NCBI RefSeq assembly: GCF_937616625.2 | Contig: NC_065577.1 | Location: 26,859,501 to 26,923,500 of the forward strand | Origin: Mercurialis annua | Lineage: Eukaryota > Streptophyta > Magnoliopsida > Malpighiales > Euphorbiaceae | DNA length: 64,000 nt | Direction: 5' to 3' | Shown: positions 1 to 12,483 of the stretch, piece after piece | Layout of the letters: every line of letters starts with the position of its first letter | Position numbering within the stretch: position 1 is the first letter of the stretch | The notes under the pieces: generated by a model | Database searches by the model: none | What the model was told of the DNA's origin: nothing | Seen by the model: only the letters and a program-made list of their open reading frames with translations | Program-made: the position numbers and the translations under genes

Positions 1-71
1 TCACAGTATGAGGAGGCAACTCAATATGAGGAAACTTACGGTACAAATATCTATCCACTAAGTCACAACAA

Positions 72-707
72 TCAAATAAACGAGATTGGGCATCGTCTAC
101 TAAAGAATCTATGACTTCTGAGTGGAGAAAAAGATAGGGACTCAGAGTCATCTACCCAATCAGAGGGGAAGTTAGCAAAGGCACTATCATGACCCACAAC
201 AAAGAAAGAACGTTGCCAACGCTTAGTAATTTTTGGCAAAGCATCAATCAGACGCTTGCCCCGATGAGCAGCCAAACGGTGATAAAATTCATTACTCCTA
301 CGCGTTATAAAGAAAAGCTCATTCAACAGACCCAAAGAAGGAGTCAAACCCTTGTCGCAGACTAACTCAATGAAGCAACACAAGACACGAATGGCATTCG
401 GATGGATTTGACCTAAGGGAATCCCATAGTCCTTAACAAAAGACTCAATCAAAGGATCTAAAGGGAAACGTAACCCACAGCGGAATTGCTCTCTATAAAC
501 GATTACTTTCCCATCACCCACATTCTCATTAGCACTCATACGAGCACCACAGACAGAAAGGGAATAAGCCACTGAAATCCCATAATCATCACAAATTTCA
601 CCCAAAGACTCTCTATCAATATTGGTAACAAACGAACTTAAAGAATTACGATAATCAACGGCAGCGCCGGACGAAGGGAGAGATACAGAAGACCTAGAAC
701 GAGTCAT
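72..707 (-). pseudogene. Antisense accessory gene of the Tat element (putative plant transposon / Transposase_28-like protein), broken
   Basis: The frame encodes 211 residues from an ATG at 707. The core (residues about 72-175) carries LRFPLDPLIESFVKDYGIPL, then QIHPNA and an aromatic-rich segment with RWQRSFFVV. This is the pattern of the 'putative gypsy type transposon' domain found in plant retrotransposon accessory ORFs. The related protein from the element at 14841-26802 has IRFPI...FEVPLSQIS at the same place, so the two are homologous. The frame ends at a TGA at 72-74. A neighbouring minus-strand frame continues plausibly (VDDAQSRLFDCCDLVDRYLY) from about position 125 to the left edge, which points to a one-base shift near 120-130. 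Molecular function is unknown; it is not a demonstrated transposase. It is antisense to its host element. Confidence 0.65.
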
Positions 708-1834
708 ACCTAGTACGGAAAATCAAGAAAGAAGACGAAGCTTACCTGGAAACCACAAGGAAGAACTAAGGCGAAGGGTAATAACGGCGGCGAAGAAAAG
801 CAAGGAAATTTAGAAGCAATCAGTGAGAAACAAAGTAGAAGAAAATGAAAAGAAAAGCAAGGAAATTTAAAGAAGAACCTAGGTAACCGTGACAGCAGTT
901 ACTAGGATAAAAACGTGGCGGACGTTCAGGAACACGAAATGATGGCAGTTTAAATTTTGAAAAACGAAATTGAAAAGACAAGAGAAGGGACAATTACTCC
1001 TAACGGGCAAAAAGAAAAAGGTGCATAGCGAGAAACAGGCCCAAACAAATGGCCCAGACCAACAAGCATAAATGCTTGAAAGACACAATCTTGAGGGAGG
1101 GACTAATGATGGATATCACACCTGAAACAGTACCAGAAGACTGCAACAAGACGTAGGTCTCGAACAATAAGACCAGTCGCAGGTCCCTGACCCGGAAACT
1201 AACAGTAACTAACTAGTAACACGGATAAGTCAATCTTCCCTAAAGATCAGGGATAAGGACAAAGAACATCTCATCATATCAAGAAGATGAGATCAGAATA
1301 AAGGAGAAGACTCCTAACACATTACAATGACAATGGTGTATATAAACCGAGCCCTGAGTCAGGTAAACCTAATTTCACTCATATTCACTCTCAACACTAC
1401 TCCAATCTATCTGACTTAGGCATCAGAGGGTATTCGAGCAAACACTGGCTCGAATCCTTCTAACCTATTTTCCTTTGTAGGTTGGATCAAACTCGGACCG
1501 GCAGTTCAAGAACCATTAGGACAATTACCAGGGTTCAAGCCATCGGACTACTCTTAGGACGGCCGAGAGTTTATAGCTCCATTCCACGGAGCACGCACTC
1601 AGGCAGGCCGGGCTCAACGACAGCTGAGAAAACCACTCCCAGCCAGATGCAGAGTAGGCCAGAACCAGAGGTGCATGAGGCCAGAGTCATGCACCACAAC
1701 AGGTAATGCTCAAGCTAGGGCGTTACCATACCACCAGACGAGCGAGAGCCTCGACGTTGGGCAGTATCCTTGTCGCTCGTCTAACATCAAGTCTCTTCTT
1801 TAATAAAAATTGACCTACTTCGTCAATTCTCGTT
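708..1834. other. Spacer between antisense accessory gene and 3' LTR
   Basis: No credible coding region. The part next to the gene (708-1090) should hold the promoter and leader of the antisense gene on the minus strand. Around 1339-1346 there is a plus-strand TATATAAA, followed by a CT-rich stretch resembling a plant transcript leader and, near 1480, a 3' splice-site-like TTTCCTTTGTAG. These read like a second plus-strand promoter, or a fragment of another LTR, but I could not find a matching second copy in the window. Confidence 0.4.
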
Positions 1835-1849
1835 AAAGAGGGGGCAAAC
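1835..1849 (+). promoter_or_regulatory. Polypurine tract of the left Tat-like element
   Basis: The purine-rich run AAAGAGGGGGCAAAC lies directly before the LTR start TGTAGACACA. This is where plus-strand DNA synthesis primes in LTR retrotransposons and it fixes the element as plus-oriented. Confidence 0.65.
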
Positions 1850-4019
1850 TGTAGACACATATTTTTCGGACAGGTAAAAAGTGATAAGGAACTGAAGCGT
1901 CTGATGATGATTTCCAGAGAAATCTGTCCGGGTGACGAGCTTTTGATTTGCTTGCTGGAATCTAAGCAGGCGTAATCTGTGCACAGCTGTAAACTTGGAG
2001 GATTAAAACGTAATTTGGCGTGAATAGCCCATAAAAATCCAAAGAGATTGTAATCTAAGTCTAGAAATTGGACTAATTGCCATGTCTTAGAAGTTTATGA
2101 GCCAATTTGCAAGTTTGACAGACTAAAATTGATCTCAACCAAACCCATAGGACCTTAGTTGCTTTTTTTTAACACTTTTAGGCACCAAAATAGACTTTTA
2201 GCAATCTTTTACTTAGCTAGCAAGTCAAGATACGAATTTAATTAATTAAATAGAGTTCCATGCTAATCTTAATACCTAATGACTTATTATTTAACAGTTT
2301 AAACCCTAGAAGACTCTAACTAAACCCTAGGTCAACCCTAATCCCTATAAATACAGCCTTAAGCCAGCCTGGCTAAAGGTGGCACACAAACCCTAGACAT
2401 ACATACATAAAATTAGGCCACCATTTTAGTATAGCAAACCAAAAATTACAACACACTTACACATACACAAATCCAGTCCTGAAACACCCTAGTACGTGTT
2501 AATTCTCCAAGAACGCAGCGCAAGCACCAGATTCGAAGCCGGATTCCACATCCACTTCGTTGGCAAACGAGTCAAGGACTCAGAACGGTACTTCTGAGGA
2601 CCCTCTATCATAATTCCTTTGATTTTTCCATAATTGCTGTAATTTATCTTAGGTTGCATGTTTAGATTACTTTGTTAATTTTGCTATTAAAATTACCACA
2701 ATAATTAATTCGATGCTTTCAATTATCGCCATAAAATTCGATGAAAAAGCATGCTAATCACTGTAGTTAGCTGCTTTTTATGCTCAGAACCAGAAAACAA
2801 ACGACCCCTAAAACTGCCGACGAACCGCCGCCGCCGCCACTGAAGCAGACGGCGCCACCGGGATAAAGTGGCTGTGCCGCAACAATGAACTGCCTGTGCT
2901 GCCAGGTTAAACAAGCGCCGTGTTCATGGCTCCTCAGTTCCCCAGATTTCCTCACAGATCCTTCCTAACGCGATCCGAACTTCAAAACGTGTTTTCGGGG
3001 CCATCCGGACTCTGAATTAGGCTCAGTTTGATTCCAGAAATATTGTTTTAGTTGTAGGACATGTTTGTAATAGTAAATGGGCTTAACCCGATATTTTTAG
3101 GGCCTTGAATCCCGCTATTGTAATCTGCCCAGCCAAACGGGCCCACGAGTCCGAGGCCCAGCGAACCAGCAACTTCCAGAGCCGATTTTGGGCTAACCCG
3201 AACTCGGAATTGACTCCGGATCAAACCAGTAGAATCGGATCGACAAGACGCACAACTCTCATAATCTGACCGAAGGCCAATTCTGACCAGACCGATAGTC
3301 AAAACCCGCGCGAGTGCCAGGCACTTAAAGTCAACGAGGTTTAAAAGTATTTCTAACCTTGTATGTATATCCAACTGCCCCTGAGCATGCTAGCACTGTT
3401 TACTGCTTTCAAAAGCATTTCAAATCCAGTAATAATTGGTCCAAAGACAAATCACTTAAAATTGGTCCATTAACGCAAGTCCAGTCCATTAACAGTTGTA
3501 TTGGTTTTTCAAGACTCACCTAATAAAATCAATCAAACTTATACATCTGGTTTTAGGCTTTGTGCATGTAAAACAATAAAGACCAGCCAGACTTATGCTA
3601 TTTGTTAGAAACCTCTAAGATTAGATGTATGCTTAGGAGTACCTGCTACTTGCCTCAAATACCAGTCCAGATCGAGTCATATGCGCGTCAAACGTGTTTA
3701 CTGCTTTCATACATGTTTATTTACTGCTTTCATATCCTGTGAACTGCATATACTGTTGATATGAGACATAATACGAATATGTTCAGAAAATAAAGCCGGT
3801 AACAGGTAAGCCAAGCACATGAGACTCGGGGAGGTCCACGAACCCTTGTCTTTGGTCAGATGCATGATAGTCTTACCGGAGGCGAGTAAGGCTATCCAGT
3901 CGGTTAAAAGGCATTTCCTAGTTGAACTAGGTGGCGACTCCATTTTTCAAACCATTTCCAGATCGAGAAGTCAGCCATAAGCCTTGGGCGAGCGGCCCCC
4001 GAACCCCGCTCCGCTCACA
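1850..4019 (+). repeat. Probable 3' LTR (about 2.17 kb)
   Basis: The segment starts TGTAGACACA right after a polypurine tract and ends CTCACA where 60-bp satellite begins, giving the expected TGT...ACA ends. A TATA box (TATAAATA, 2346-2353) sits about 500 bp in, which would put the transcription start near 2380 and leave a long R-U5. The partner LTR is outside the window, so the boundaries rest on the two junctions. A short run matching the 5' part of a known Tat primer site (TGGCGACTC) occurs inside at about 3932, so an earlier LTR end cannot be excluded. The ORFs inside it are not convincing genes. Confidence 0.65.
2346..2353 (+). promoter_or_regulatory. TATA box of the left LTR
   Basis: TATAAATA in a CCC-TATAAATA-CAGCC context, in U3 position within the LTR. 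It has the correct strand for a plus-oriented element. Confidence 0.5.
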
Positions 4020-7000
4020 GAAACGTTTACAAACGTTGCAAAACAAATCCAAACTTTCCCCTTTTTAGCGATTTAAGCCAAACGTTTACAAACGTTAAAG
4101 AACAAATCCAAACGTTTCCCCATTTTAGTTAATTAAGCCAAGCGTTTAAAACGTTACGAAACAAATCCAAACGTTTAATATTATTAGCGATTTAAGCGAA
4201 ATATTTACAAACGTTATGAAACAAAACCAAATGTTTAAAACGTTACGAAACAAATTCAAACGTTTCACCTTTTTAGTGATTGAAGCCAAACGTTAACAAG
4301 CGTTACGAAACAAAACCAAACGTTTAAAATGTAACAAAACAAATTCAAGCTTTACGAAACAAATCCAAACATTTCCCCATTTTAACGATTTAGGCCAAAT
4401 GTCTAAAACGTTATGAAACAAATCCAAACGTTTCACCTTTTTAGCGATTTAAGCCGAACATTTACACAAGTTATGAAACAAATTCAAACATTTCACCTTT
4501 TTAGTGATTTAAACCGAACGTTTACAAACGTTACAAAACAAATCCAAACGTGTAAAACGTTACGAAACAAAACCAAACGTTTCGCCTTTTTAGCGATTTA
4601 AGCCAAACGTTTACAAACGTTACAAAACAAATCCTAAAATTTCCCCATTTTAGCGAATTAAGCCAAACGTTTACAAACGTTACAAAACAAATCCAAACGT
4701 TTCACCTTTATAGCGATTTAAGCCAAACGTTTACAAACGTTATGAAAAAAATCCAAACGTTTCCCCTTTTTAGCAATTTAAGCCAAATGTTTACAAATGT
4801 TACGAAACAAAGCCAAGCGTTTCGAATCAAATCCAAATGTTTTTAAACGTTACAAAACAAATCCAAACGTTTCATCTATTTAGCGATTTAAGCAAAACGT
4901 TTACAAACGTTACGAAACAAATCCAAACGTTTCACATTTTTAACGATTTAAGCCAAATATTTACAAACATTACGAAACAAATCCAAAATTTTAAAACGTT
5001 ACGAAACAAATCTAAACGATTCACATTTATAGCAATTTAGGCCAACCGTTTACAAAATTTACAAAACAAATCCAAATATTTAACCTTTTTAGCGATTTAA
5101 GCTGAACGTTTATAAACATTACGAAACAAAACTAAACGTTTAACTTATTTAGCGATTTAAGCCAAACATTTACAAATGTTACGGAAAAAAACTAAATGTT
5201 TCCCATTTTTAGCGATTTAAGCCAAACGTTTACAAACGTTACGAAACAAATCCAAATGTTTAAAATGTAACGAAACAAATCCAAACGTTTTACCTTTTTA
5301 GCAATTTAAGCCAAGCGTTTACAAACGAAACGTTTCATATTTTTAGCGATTTAGGCCAAACGTTTATAAACGTTACGAAACAAATCCAAACGTATAAAAT
5401 TTTACGAAATAAATCCAAGCGTTTTCAATTTTTAGCAAATTAAGCCAAACGTTTACAACCGTTACAAAACAAATCCAAACGTTTCACCTTTTTAGCGATT
5501 TAAACCAAACGTTTACAAACATTACGAAACAAATAAAAGTGTTTCACCTTTTTAGCGATTTAAGCCAAACGTTTACAAAAGCTACGAAACAAATCCACTA
5601 CGTTTCACCTTTTTAGCGATTTAAGGAAACTTTTACAAACGTTTCGAAACAAATCCAAGCATTTTACCTTTTTAGCAATTTATGCCAAACATTTACAAAC
5701 GTTACGATACAAAACCAAACGGTTAAACTGTTACGAAACAAATCCAAACGTTTCACTTTTTTAGCGATTCAAGCCAAACGTTTACAGACGTTACGGAAAA
5801 AAACCAAATGTTTCCCCTTTTTTGCAATTTAAGCCAAACGTTTACAAACGTTGCGAAACAAAACCAAACGTTTCACCTTTTTAGCGATTTAAGCCAAACG
5901 TTTACAAATGTTATGGAACATATTCAAATGTTTCTCTTTTTTAGCAAATTAAGTCAAACGTTTACACATTTATGAAACAAAACCAAACGGTTCACCTTTT
6001 TAGCAATTTAAGCCAAACATTTACAAACATTATGAATAATATCCAAGTGTTTCACCTTTTTAACGATTTAAGTTAAACGTTTACAAACGTTACGATACAT
6101 ATCCAAACGTTTCCCCATTTTAGCGATTTAAGCCAAACGTAACCAAACGTTTAAAACGTTGCAAAATAAATCCAAACGTTTCACCTTTTTAGCAATTTAA
6201 GCCCAACGTTTACAAATGTTACGAAACAAATCCAAACGTTTCCCCATTTTATCGATTTTAGCCAAACATTTACAAACGATGCGAAACAAAGCCAAACGTT
6301 TAAAAAGTTACGAAACAAATCAAAACGTTTCCCCATTTTAGCGATTTAAGCCAAATGTTTATAAAAGTTACGAAACAAAACCAAACGTTTAAAACGTTAC
6401 GAAACAAAAACAAATGTTTCATCTTTTTAGCGATTTAAGCCAAACGTTTAAAACGTTACGAAACAAAACCAAACGTTTACAAACCTTACAAAACAAAACC
6501 AAACGTTTCACCTTTTTAACGATTTAATCCAAACGTTTAAAACGTTACGAAACAAATCAAAGCGTTTCACCTTTTTAGCAATTTATGCCGAACATTTACA
6601 AACGTTACAAAAAAAATCCAAACGTTTCACATTTTTAGTGATTGAAGCCAAACGTTTATAAACGTTACGAAACAAATCCAAACGTTTTACCTTTTTAGCA
6701 ATTTAAGCCAATCATTTGCAAACGTTACGAAACAAAACCAAACGTTTCACCTTTTTAGCGATTTAAGCAAAACGTTTACAAAAATTACGAAACAAATCCA
6801 AACGTTTCCCCATTTTAGCGATCTAAGACAAACGATTACAAACGTTACGAAATAAAGCCAAACGTTTACAAACGGTACAAAACAAATCCAAATGTTTGAC
6901 CTTTTTAGCGATTTAAGCCAATCGTTTACAAACGCTGTGAAACAAATCAAAACGTTTCCCTGTTTTAGCGATTTAAGCCAAACGTTTACAAACGTTACGA

Positions 7001-7225
7001 AACAAATCCAAGCGTTTCACCTTTTTAGCAATTTAAGCCAAATGTTTACGAACGTTACGAAGAAAAACCAAACGTTTCACCTTTTTAGCGATTTAAACCA
7101 AACGTTTATAAACGTTACAAAACAAAACCAAATGTTTCACCTTTTTAGCGATTTAAGCCAAACGTTTCGAAACAAATCCAAATATTCCACATTTTTAGCA
7201 ATTGAAGCCAAACGTTTACAAACGT
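4020..7225 (+). repeat. 60-bp satellite array, block 1 (forward)
   Basis: About 53 head-to-tail monomers. Diagnostic boxes in order: AAGCCAAACGTTTAC, AAACGTTACGAAACAAATCC, AAACGTTTCACC and TTTTTAGCGATTT. The period is exactly 60 in regular stretches. Extra 29-30-bp half-units (AAAACGTTACGAAACAAATC type) are inserted at many places, for example near 4227, 4540 and 6390. Monomers differ by point changes, mostly C/T and G/A at the CG positions. No other sequence is present in this block. Confidence 0.96.
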
Positions 7226-9904
7226 GAAACGTTTGGATTTGTTTCGTAACGTTTGTAAACGTTTGGCTGAATCGCTAAAAAGGTGAAACTTTTGGATTCA
7301 TTTCGTATTGTTTGTAAACGTGTGGCTTAAATTGCTAAAAAGGTGAAACATTTGGATTTGTTTTGTAATGATTGTAAACGTTTGGCTTAAATCGCTAAAA
7401 ATGGGAAACGTTTGGATTTGTTTCGCAACGTTTTAAACGTTTGGTTTTGTTTTATAACATTTATAAACGTTTGGCTGAAATCGCTAAAATGGTGAAACGT
7501 TTGGTTTTGTTTCGTAACGTTTGTAAGCGTTTGGCTTAAATCGCTAAAAAGGGGAAACGTTTGGTTTTGTTTCGTAACGTTTGTAAACGTTTGGCTTAAA
7601 ATGCTAAAAATGTGAAACATTTGGATTTTCTTCGTAACGTTTTAAACGTTTTGTTTTGTTTCGTAACATTTATAAATGTTTGGCTTAAATCGCTAAAAAG
7701 GCGAAACGTTTGGTTTTGTTTCGTAACATTTGTAAACGTTTGGCTTAAATTGCTAAAAAGGTTAAAACGTTTGTAAACGATTGGTTGAAATTGTCAAAAA
7801 GTGACACGTTTGAATTTGTTTCGTAATGTTTGTAAACGTTTGGCTCAAATTGCTAAAAAGGTGACATGTTTGGATTTGTTTCGTAACCTTTGTAAACGTT
7901 TTGCTTAAATCGCGAAAAAGGGGAAACGTTTGGATTTCTTTCGTAGCGTTTGTAAACGTTTGGCATATATAGCTAAAAAGGTGAAACATTTGGATTTGTT
8001 TGGTAACGTTTGTTAACGTGTGGCTTAAATTGCTAAAAAGGTGCACGTTTGGTTTTGTTTCGTAACGTTTGTAAACAATTGGCTTTAATCGCTAAAACTG
8101 TGAAAAGTTTGTTTTTGTCCCATAACGTTTGTAAACGTTTGTCTTAAATAGTTAAAAAGGGGAAACGTTTTGTTTTGTTTCATAGAGTTTGTAAACGTTT
8201 GGCTTAATTCGCTAGAAAGGTGAAATGCTTGAATTTGTTTCGTATCGTTTGTAAACATTTGGCTTAAATTGCTAAAAAGTGGAAACGTTTGAATTTGTTT
8301 CATAACGTTTGTAAACATTTGGCTTAAATTGCTAAATAGTGAAATGTTTGGCTTAAATCGCTAATAATGTGAAACGGTTTGGATTTTTCCCGTAACGTTT
8401 TGACCATTTGGTTTTGTTTCGTAAAATTTACAAGGTGAAACGCTTGGATTTGTTTTGTAATGTTTTAAACGTTTGGTTTAAATAACTAAAGATGTGAAAC
8501 GTTTGTAAACGTTTGGTTTAAATCGTTAAAAAGGGGAAATGTTTGGATTTGTTTCGTATCATTTGTAAACGTTTGGCTTAAATCGCTAAAAATGTGAAAC
8601 GTTTGGTTTTGTTTCGTAACGTTTGTAAACGTTTGGCTTAGAATGCTAAAAATGTAATATGTTTGGATTTGCTTCGTAACATTTTAAACGTTTTGTTTTG
8701 TTTCGTAACGTTTATAAAGGTTTGGCTTAATTTGCTAAAAATGTGAAACGTTTGGATTTGCTTCGTAACATTTTAAACGTTTGGATTTGTTTCTTAACGT
8801 TTATAAAGGTTCGGCTTAAATCGCTAAAAAGTTGACACGTTTGGATTTGTTTCGTAACCTCTGTAAACGTTTGGCTTAATTCGCTCAAAAGGTGAAATGT
8901 TTAAATTTGTTTCGTAAAGTTTGTAAACGTTTGGCTAAAATCGCTAAAAAGGGAAAACGTTTGGATTTGATTAGTAACGTTTGTAAACGTTTGGCTTATA
9001 TCGCTAAAAAGGGGAAACGTTTAGTTTTGTTTCAAAACGTTCGTAAACGTTTGGCTTCAATCGCTAAAAATGTGAAACAATATTTTTGTTCCGTAACGTT
9101 TGTAAACGTTTGGTTTAAATTGCCAAAAAGGTGAAACGTTTGGTTTTGTTTCATAACATTTGTAAATATTTGGCTGAAATCGCTAAAAAGGGGAAGCGCT
9201 TACTATTGTTTTATAACTTTGTAAATGTTTGGCTTAATTCGCTAAAAAGGTGAAACACTTGGATTTATTTCGTAATGTTTGTAAACGTTTGGCATAAATT
9301 GCTAAAAAGGTGAAACGCTTGGATTTGTTTCGTAGCGTTTGTATATGTTTGGCTTAAATCGCTAAAAAGATGAAACGTTTGGTTTTGTTTCGTATCGTTT
9401 GTAAACGTTTTGCTTAAATTGCTAAAAAGGTGAAACGTTTGGATTTGTTTTGTAACGTTTGTAAACGTTTGGCTTAAACCGCTAAAAATGTGAAACGTTT
9501 GGTTTTTTTTCGTAACGTTTGTAAACGTTTGGCATAGAATGCTTAAAAAGTGAAACGTTTGGATTTGTTTCGTAATGTTTTAAACGTTTGATTTTGTTTC
9601 GTAACATTTATAAACGTTTGGCTTAAATAGCCAAAAAGGTGAAACGTTTGGTTTTATTTTGTAACGTTTGTAAACGTTTGGCTTAAATTGCTAAAAAGGT
9701 GAAACGTTTGGATTTGTTTTATAACGTTTGTAAAAGTTTGGCTTAAATCGCTAAAAAGTTGAAACGTTTGGTTTTGTTTCGTAACGTATGTAAACGTTTG
9801 GCATAAATTGCTAAAAAGGGGAAATGTTTGGATTTGTTTCATAACGTTTGTAAACGTTTGGGTTAAATCGTTAAAATGGTGACATGTTTGGTTTTGTTTC
9901 ATAA

Positions 9905-10504
9905 TGGTGACAGGTTTGGTTTTGTTTCATATCGTTTGTAAATGTTTGGCTTAAATCGCTAAAAAGGGGAAACGTTTGGATTTGTTTCGTAACGTTTGTA
10001 AACGTTTGGCTTCAATCGCTAAAATGGGGAAACGCTTGGATTTGTTTCGTAACGTTTGTAAATGTTTGGCTTAAATCTCTAAAAAGGTGAAACGTTTGGA
10101 CTTGTTTTGTAGCGTTTGTAAACGTTTGGCTTAAATTACTAATAAGGTGACACGTTTGGATTTGTTTCGTAACGTTTGTAAACGTTTGGCTTAAATCGTT
10201 AAAAAGGTGACAGGTTTGGTTTTGTTTCATATCGTTTGTAAACGTTTGGCTTAAATCGCTAAAAAGGGGAAACGTTTGGATTTGTTTCGTAACGTTTGTA
10301 AACGTTTGGTTTCAATCGCTAAAATGGGGAAACGTTTGGATTTGTTTCGTAACCTTTGTAAATGTTTGGCTTAAATCGCTAAAAAGGTGAAACGTTTGGA
10401 TTTGTTTTGTAACGTTTGTAAACGTTTGGCTTAAATTCCTAAAAAGGGGAAACGTTTGGTTTTGTTTCGAAACGTTTGTAAACGTTTGGCTTAAATTGCT
10501 AATA
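9905..10504 (-). repeat. Higher-order repeat, period 300 bp (5 monomers), two copies
   Basis: A variant monomer containing GGTGACAGGTTTGG and TTTCATATCG appears at about 9906 and again at about 10206, exactly 300 bp apart. The following four monomers match in order (variants TTCAATCGCTAAAATGGGG and so on). The copies differ at several sites, so the duplication is not very recent. Confidence 0.75.
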
Positions 10505-11189
10505 AGGTGAAACGTTTGGTTTTTTTTCGTAACATTTGTAAATGCTTGGGCTAAATTGCTCAAAATGTGAAACGTTTGGATTTGTTTCGTAAATATTGTA
10601 AACGTTTGGGTTCAATCGCTAAAAAGGTGAAACGTTTGGATTTGTTTCGTAACGTTTATAAATGTTTGGCTTAAATTTCTAAAAAGGTGAAACGCTTTGA
10701 TTTGATTCAAAATGTTTTAAACGTTTGGCTTAAACTGCTAAAAAGATGAAACGTTTGGATTTGTTCCGTAACGTTTGTAAAAGTTTGGCTTAAATCGTTA
10801 AAAAAGGTGACATGTCTTGTTTTGTTTCGTATCGTTTTTAAACCTTTGACTTAAATCGCTAAAAAGGGGAAACGTTTGGATTTGTTTCATAACGTTTGTA
10901 AACGTTTGGCTTATATCGCTAAAATGAGGAAACGTTTGGATTTGTTTCGTAAATTTTGTAAATGTTTGGCTTAATCGCTAAAAAGGCGAAACATTTGGAT
11001 TTGTTTTGTAATATTTGTAAACGTTTGGCTTATATCACTAAAAAGGTGAAACGTTTGTTTTTGTTTCGTAACGTTTTTAAGCGTTTGACTTCAGTCGCTT
11101 AAAATGTGAAACATTTGTTTTTGTTCCGTAATGTTTGTAAGCGTTTGGTTTAAATTGCTAAAAAGTTGAAACGTTTGGTTTTGTTTCAT

Positions 11190-12222
11190 AACGTTTGTAA
11201 ACATTTGGCTTAAATCGATAAAAAGGTGAAACGCTTGGATTTGTTTCTTAACGTTTGTAAACGTTTGGCTTAAGTCGCTAAAAAGGTGAAACATTTGGTT
11301 TTGTTTCGTATCGTCTATAAACGTTTGGCTTAAATCGCTAAAAAGGAGAAAAGTTTGGATTTGTTTCGTAATGTTTGTAATCGTTTGGCTTAAATTGATA
11401 AAAAGGTGAAAAGTTTGGATTTGTTTCGTAACGTTTGAAAACCTTTAGCATAAATTGTTAAAAAGGTAAAACGCTTGGATTTGTTTTGTAATGTTTGTAA
11501 ATGTTTGGCTTATATCGCTAAAAATGTAAAAGTTTGGATTTGTTTCATAACGTTTGGCTTAAATTTCTAAAAAGGTTTGTAAACGTTTGGCTTAAATTTC
11601 TAATAAGCTTTGTAAGCGTTTGGTTTTGTTTCATAACGTTTGTAAACGTTTGGCTTAAATTGATAAAAAGGTGAAACGCTTTGATTTGTTTCTTAACGTT
11701 TGTAAACATTTGGCTTAAATCGATAAAAAGGTGAAACGCTTGGATTTGTTTCTTAACGTTTGTAAACGTTTGGCTTAAGTCGCTAAAAAGGTGAAACATT
11801 TGGTTTTGTTTCGTATCGTCTATAAACGTTTGGCTTAAATCGCTAAAAAGGAGAAAAGTTTGGATTTGTTTCGTAATGTTTGTAATCGTTTGGCTTAAAT
11901 TGATAAAAAGGTGAAAAGTTTGGATTTGTTTCGTAACGTTTGAAAACCTTTAGCATAAATTGTTAAAAAGGTAAAACGCTTGGATTTGTTTCGTAATGTT
12001 TGTAAACGTTTGGCTTATATCGCTAAAAATGTAAAAAGTTTGGATTTGTTTCATAACGTTTGGCTTAAATTTCTAAAAAGGTTTGTAAACGTTTGGCTTA
12101 AATTTCTAATAAGCTTTGTAAACGTTTGGTTTTGTTTCGTAATGTTTGTAAACGTTTGGCTTAAATTGATAAAAAGGTGAAACGCTTGGATTTGTTTCTT
12201 AACGTTTGTAAACATTTGGCTT
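11190..12222 (-). repeat. Higher-order repeat, period about 505 bp, two copies
   Basis: Rare variants repeat in the same order with an offset of 505-506 bp: the TCGTATCGTCTATAAAC variant (11306 and 11811), the shortened monomer with AACGTTTGGCTTAAATTTC, and TTTCTAATAAGCTTTGTAA (about 11600 and 12105). Few differences separate the copies. The unit is not a whole number of 60-bp monomers because it contains truncated ones. Confidence 0.8.
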
Positions 12223-12483
12223 AAGTCGCTAAAAAATGGAAACGTTTGGTTTTGTTTCATAACGTTTGTAAACGTTTGGCTTAAATCGCTAAAAATGTGA
12301 AACGTTTGGATTTATTTCGTAACGTTTGTAAACTCTGTGCTTAAATTGCCAAAAAGGTGAGACGTTTGGTTTTGTTTCGTAACGTTTGTAAACGTTTGGG
12401 TTAAATTGCTAAAAAGGTGGAACGTTTGGATTTGTTTCGTAACATTTTTAAACGTTTGGCTTACTCTCGTAACGTTTGTAAAC

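Larger units (their letters stand above)
1..4019 (+). mobile_element. 3' part of a Tat-like Ty3/gypsy LTR retrotransposon, truncated by the window edge
   Basis: Three parts are visible in order: a minus-strand gene remnant (707 to 72), a purine-rich tract ending at 1849 (AAAGAGGGGGCAAAC), and a TG...CA segment from 1850 to 4019 that ends abruptly at satellite DNA. An antisense accessory gene between pol and the 3' LTR is known for plant Tat elements, and the complete element at 14841-26802 has the same arrangement. This gives a plus-strand element whose gag-pol lies left of the window. The first bases after it are GAAAC, which would be the target duplication, but the left copy is not in the window so this cannot be tested. 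Assignment to Tat is inference; the LTR/PPT junction is seen directly. Confidence 0.7.
7226..12483 (-). repeat. 60-bp satellite array, block 2 (reverse)
   Basis: The same monomer in reverse complement. The flip at about 7225 is a direct head-to-head join with no spacer. Holds the 300-bp and 505-bp higher-order duplications listed separately. Long reading frames through this block are by-products of a 60-bp (20-codon) period. Confidence 0.96.

Noticed and set aside
2723..3374. Short minus-strand frames inside the left LTR
   Set aside because: They overlap each other, are GC-rich chance frames, and lie within a non-coding LTR.
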